DNA from: Rhodococcus sp. 06-235-1A
Lineage (GTDB): Bacteria > Actinomycetota > Actinomycetes > Mycobacteriales > Mycobacteriaceae
Length of the DNA stretch: 64,000 nucleotides
Direction: 5' to 3'
NCBI RefSeq assembly: GCF_002258785.1
Contig: NZ_NOYI01000008.1
Coordinates: 62,001 to 126,000 of the forward strand
Within the stretch, counting starts at the first letter, position 1; every line of letters begins with the position of its first letter. Both the position numbers and the translations under genes were made by a program. The notes under the pieces were generated by a model that saw only the letters and a list, made by a program, of their open reading frames with translations, searched no databases and was not told the origin of the DNA. Positions 61,243 through 64,000 of the stretch are shown piece by piece.

Positions 61243-62439
61243 GTGCGTTCCTACTCCCGTTCGACGTCCGCTGCCCTCTGCTGCCTCGCGTTGGCCGTGA
61301 CCGCGGGATGCAGTTCCACGCCGGAGCCCGCTGCCACCGAATCGACGTCTGCACCGGAACCGCAGTACGAGTTGACGGGCGTGCCGGGCACCGTTCTCGA
61401 TTCCGAGGACTTCGGTGAGCGATCCACGGAACTCTCCGACACCGGCACCACGCTGTACCGCCTGGTCTACGAGTCGACCTCCGGCGTCGACGGTTCCCCC
61501 ACAGCGGTGTCCGGAGTAGCAGCCGTTCCGGCGGGCAGCCCACCCGAGGGCGGATGGCCCATCGTCGTCTACGGGCACGGCACCACCGGGGTCCAGGCCG
61601 GGTGTGGGCCGAGCCTGTCCAGCTACCTCCTCGGCTACCACTACGTGGTGAAGGACTTCGCCGAACTGGGTTATGTCACTGTGCTTCCCGACTACCAGGG
61701 CCTGGGCACAAGCGGTGGCACCCATCCGTATCTGGAACCACGGACCGCGGGCTACAACATGATCGACGCGGCCCGCGCAACCCATGCCGCGCTGCCCGAT
61801 ACGTCCACCGAATGGGCAGCTGCCGGACTGTCCCAGGGTGGCCACGCCGCCTGGGCTGCAAACGAACTCGATGCCACCTACGGCCAGGGGATGGAACTCG
61901 TCGGATCGGCATCGCTCTCGCCACCGACCGACCTGACTCCCCTGGTTCGGGCCGCTGAGGAGGGGACGTTGACAACGCCGCAGAAGGAGATGCTGCCGTA
62001 CCTGCTCTACGGCGCAGAGCAGGTAGACCCTTCGATCGATCCGAACGCGTACAGCGGCAGCGTGGCCCAGGACAACAGTGAACTCCTGCTGTCGTGCGAC
62101 AGTGGAGGTGCCGACGCCAGGAAACAGGCCGTCGAGGCGATGGCACCCGACGAATTCGCCGCCGACTCAGCCGAATCCGAACAGAAGCTGCTGGACGTGA
62201 TCGGACGCAACACGCTCCCGCAAGTACGTACCGAGGTGCCGATGTACGTGGCCTACGGCGCTCTGGACGACGTGATACTGGCGCAATGGACTGCTGATGG
62301 CATTGAAAAGGCTTGCGCTCTCGGCGATTCCGTCGTTGCGGAAGAACAGCCCGAAGCCGGGCACGACGTCAGCGATGAGGCTGCGATTTCGTTCATCTCC
62401 GACCGGTTCGCCGGACGACCGGTGACGAGCACGTGCTGA
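61243..62439 (+). CDS. Secreted lipase-like alpha/beta hydrolase lipoprotein
   Basis: A 398-residue exported hydrolase. The signal ends in the lipobox VTAGC (Cys near 24). The LIP-type fold shows IVVYGHGTTGVQAGCGPSL near 107, TVLPDYQGLGTSGG near 150 and the nucleophile elbow AAGLSQGGHAAWAA near 190. The late Asp and His occur around VAYGALDDVI and PEAGHDVSDEAA. GTG start lacks a ribosome site; TAGACA ends 6 nt upstream, so the mRNA may be leaderless. It probably hydrolyses lipids or esters at the cell surface. Confidence 0.85.
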   Translation: MRSYSRSTSAALCCLALAVTAGCSSTPEPAATESTSAPEPQYELTGVPGTVLDSEDFGERSTELSDTGTTLYRLVYESTSGVDGSPTAVSGVAAVPAGSPPEGGWPIVVYGHGTTGVQAGCGPSLSSYLLGYHYVVKDFAELGYVTVLPDYQGLGTSGGTHPYLEPRTAGYNMIDAARATHAALPDTSTEWAAAGLSQGGHAAWAANELDATYGQGMELVGSASLSPPTDLTPLVRAAEEGTLTTPQKEMLPYLLYGAEQVDPSIDPNAYSGSVAQDNSELLLSCDSGGADARKQAVEAMAPDEFAADSAESEQKLLDVIGRNTLPQVRTEVPMYVAYGALDDVILAQWTADGIEKACALGDSVVAEEQPEAGHDVSDEAAISFISDRFAGRPVTSTC

Positions 62440-62458
62440 CGAGCGAAGGAACGGTTCT

Positions 62459-63331
62459 GTGACCGAGAGAATCACGACGTACACCCACGACGGACTCGTG
62501 TTCGACGTTCTGGACCAGGGACCTCTCGGCGGCCCGGTCGTGCTGCTGCTGCACGGCTTTCCCGAGCGAGCGTCGTCGTGGTCGGCGGTCATGGGGATCC
62601 TGAACGACGCCGGATTCCGCACTGTTGCTCCGGACCAGCGCGGATACTCGCCGCGCGCCCGGCCCACACGGCGGCGGGATTATCGCGTCGGCGCACTCGT
62701 GGGGGATGTCGTCGCCTTGATCGAGACGATCGGCACCCCGGTCCACCTGGCCGGACACGACTGGGGCGCGAACATCGCATGGGTCACCGCGGGCCGTCGA
62801 CCCGACCTGGTGTCGTCACTGACAGCATTCTCGGTTCCCCACCCCGGTGCATTCATGACCGGCTTCCTCAGCTCGAAGCAGCTACTGCACTCCTGGTACT
62901 TCGCGTTCTTCCAAGTGCCGATACTGCCCGAGAAGTGGATGACTCGGCCCGGCGAGAGAGCCGAAAAGTGGTACAGGGCAAGCGGCATGACCGAAGAGGA
63001 CCTCGAGCGCACGAAGACCGACATCGTCGACTACGGTGCGCTGCCCTTCGCTGTCACCTGGTATCGCGGACTGCCGTTCTCGAACCCGAGCATCGGTCGT
63101 CTGCGCATCACCGTCCCGACGTCGATGGTATGGAGTGACGGCGACACCTTCATCGGCCGCGCTGCCATCGACACCACCCAGAGGTATGTCGATGCGGCGT
63201 ACACGCTGACAGTGCTACCCGGCATCTCCCATTGGATTCCGACGCAGGCATCGAAAACTGCTGCAGCCGCGATCCTCACCAACGCCGAACTCGCAGTTGT
63301 GCAGGACTTCGAGCCCAATTCGTCTGCATAA
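62459..63331 (+). CDS. Epoxide-hydrolase-like alpha/beta hydrolase
   Basis: A 290-residue cytosolic hydrolase. Motifs: LLLHGFPERASSWSAV near 30, VAPDQRGYSPRARP near 58, and LAGHDWGANIAWVTA near 100 with Asp as nucleophile, the pattern of epoxide hydrolases and haloalkane dehalogenases. The closing His lies in LPGISHWIPTQAS. GTG 62459 has AAGGA 8 nt upstream and follows the lipase gene by 19 nt, so they may be cotranscribed. Substrate unknown. Confidence 0.88.
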   Translation: MTERITTYTHDGLVFDVLDQGPLGGPVVLLLHGFPERASSWSAVMGILNDAGFRTVAPDQRGYSPRARPTRRRDYRVGALVGDVVALIETIGTPVHLAGHDWGANIAWVTAGRRPDLVSSLTAFSVPHPGAFMTGFLSSKQLLHSWYFAFFQVPILPEKWMTRPGERAEKWYRASGMTEEDLERTKTDIVDYGALPFAVTWYRGLPFSNPSIGRLRITVPTSMVWSDGDTFIGRAAIDTTQRYVDAAYTLTVLPGISHWIPTQASKTAAAAILTNAELAVVQDFEPNSSA

Positions 63332-63353
63332 CTGCGAGTTCGACGCGAACCAC

Positions 63354-64000
63354 TCAGGCTGCGTCGTTGAGTCTGACGAGATCGCGGCCCTTGGTTTCCG
63401 GTGCGAGGTAGGACGAGACCAGGGTGATCGCGGAGTAGATGACGAGCATCGCCGCGATGGGCCACCAGCTACCCGTCCATGCGGTGAGGCTGGCCGCGAG
63501 CAACGGTCCGATCGCGGTGGCGAGGATGCCGCCGATTTCCTTGGCCAGTGCGAGTTGTGTGAAGCGGGTACGCGCACCGAACAGTTCCGCCATCGTCACG
63601 CTCTCGAGTGAGAACAGGCCGAGCACACCGAGATTGAGAGCCAGCACCATGGCGACGACGAGGGCTACGGTATTGCCGCTCGTGACCATCAGCATCAGCG
63701 GGAAAGCCAGAATCATCGTCAGCGCACTGAGCACCATGTAGATCGGGCGACGACCGAATCGGTCGCCCAGGATGCCGACGATCGGAATGGTGGCGAAGCC
63801 GATGAGCGAGCCGTAGACGATCGCACTGGTGGCAATGGAACGATCTATCAGCAGAGTCGACGCGATGTAGCCCACCAGGAATGTCTGGATCAGTCCGGAG
63901 TTGCCGGCCTGACCGAAACGCAGACCCAGCGCGATGAAGAACGCGCGCCCCTTCTTCTGCTTGAGGCCGGACTCGAGAACGCTGACCTTCAGTTCCTCGT
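63354..64000 (-). CDS. MFS transporter, metabolite:H+ symporter type (5' end beyond the window)
   Basis: The reverse frame continues through 64000, so only the last 215 or so residues are present. They include six helices and the signature VGILGDRFGRRPIYM, the second-half copy of the MFS loop motif. The segment RAFFIALGLRFGQAGNSGLI matches the MHS family of organic-acid/shikimate symporters. It is convergent with the hydrolase gene. Confidence 0.85.
   Translation of the reverse strand, partial: EELKVSVLESGLKQKKGRAFFIALGLRFGQAGNSGLIQTFLVGYIASTLLIDRSIATSAIVYGSLIGFATIPIVGILGDRFGRRPIYMVLSALTMILAFPLMLMVTSGNTVALVVAMVLALNLGVLGLFSLESVTMAELFGARTRFTQLALAKEIGGILATAIGPLLAASLTAWTGSWWPIAAMLVIYSAITLVSSYLAPETKGRDLVRLNDAA

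Noticed and set aside
1..64000. CRISPR array, tRNA or rRNA genes, prophage genes
   Set aside because: No regular spaced repeats, cloverleaf-like sequences, ribosomal RNA or phage structural genes were recognised by reading; not confirmed by a search program.

Overview
The window looks like chromosomal DNA from a high-GC mycolic-acid actinomycete, most likely Rhodococcus or a close relative. The evidence is the GC-rich third positions, many GTG starts, dense 4-nt start/stop overlaps, a leucine leader peptide before leuA, many TetR-type regulators beside small oxidative operons, a secreted cholesterol-oxidase-like flavoprotein and a three-gene P450 system. Species assignment is inference. No rRNA, tRNA, CRISPR array, phage module or intact insertion sequence was seen.

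Bases 139-18977 are a Wzx/Wzy-type exopolysaccharide locus in three blocks: a forward block (initiating phosphoglycosyltransferase, GT4, hexapeptide acyltransferase), a reverse block of five overlapping genes (acyltransferase, Wzy-like polymerase, two GT2, Wzx flippase) and a forward block (WcaF-like acetyltransferase, GT4, two SGNH hydrolases, two Wzz/kinase-like proteins with degraded P-loops). A condensation-type acyltransferase, a secreted clan GH-A glycosidase, a probable lipoprotein and a small membrane protein close it. One priming enzyme plus four glycosyltransferases suggests a repeat unit of about five sugars, probably acylated.

Bases 19054-27080 hold small regulator-target pairs (quinone oxidoreductase/TetR, TetR/TetX-like monooxygenase, CGNR protein, MarR/SDR), several with palindromic operators visible in the DNA. 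Bases 27077-29695 contain leuA with a leader-peptide attenuator, divergent from a FadR-type GntR regulator; a 13-bp-arm palindrome lies at the leuA promoter. Bases 29722-37642 are mixed: VOC protein, YihY/BrkB, a BASS transporter, a Cys-rich exported protein, NmrA-like and SDR oxidoreductases, a regulator with two apparent HTH regions and an ElaA-type GNAT.

Bases 37644-43521 form an RpiR/MFS pair divergent from a tripartite tricarboxylate transporter (tctB-tctA-tctC) ending in an RraA-type aldolase gene, which suggests uptake and cleavage of a hydroxylated tri- or dicarboxylic keto acid. Then follow an EAL phosphodiesterase, a Tat-exported GMC oxidase with its TetR, a carboxylesterase, and a P450-ferredoxin-reductase operon facing its TetR across two matching operators. 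Four very small genes, two encoding Cys/His-rich proteins, lie at 52528-53414.

Bases 53419-60953 hold a probable aromatic or cyclic-substrate catabolic set (class A flavin monooxygenase, FAH-family hydrolase, VOC/extradiol-type protein) divergent from a TetR across two operators, then a short AceE-like E1 enzyme. The end carries a fragment duplicating the C-terminus of the exported protein at 32869-33729, two alpha/beta hydrolases and a truncated MFS transporter.
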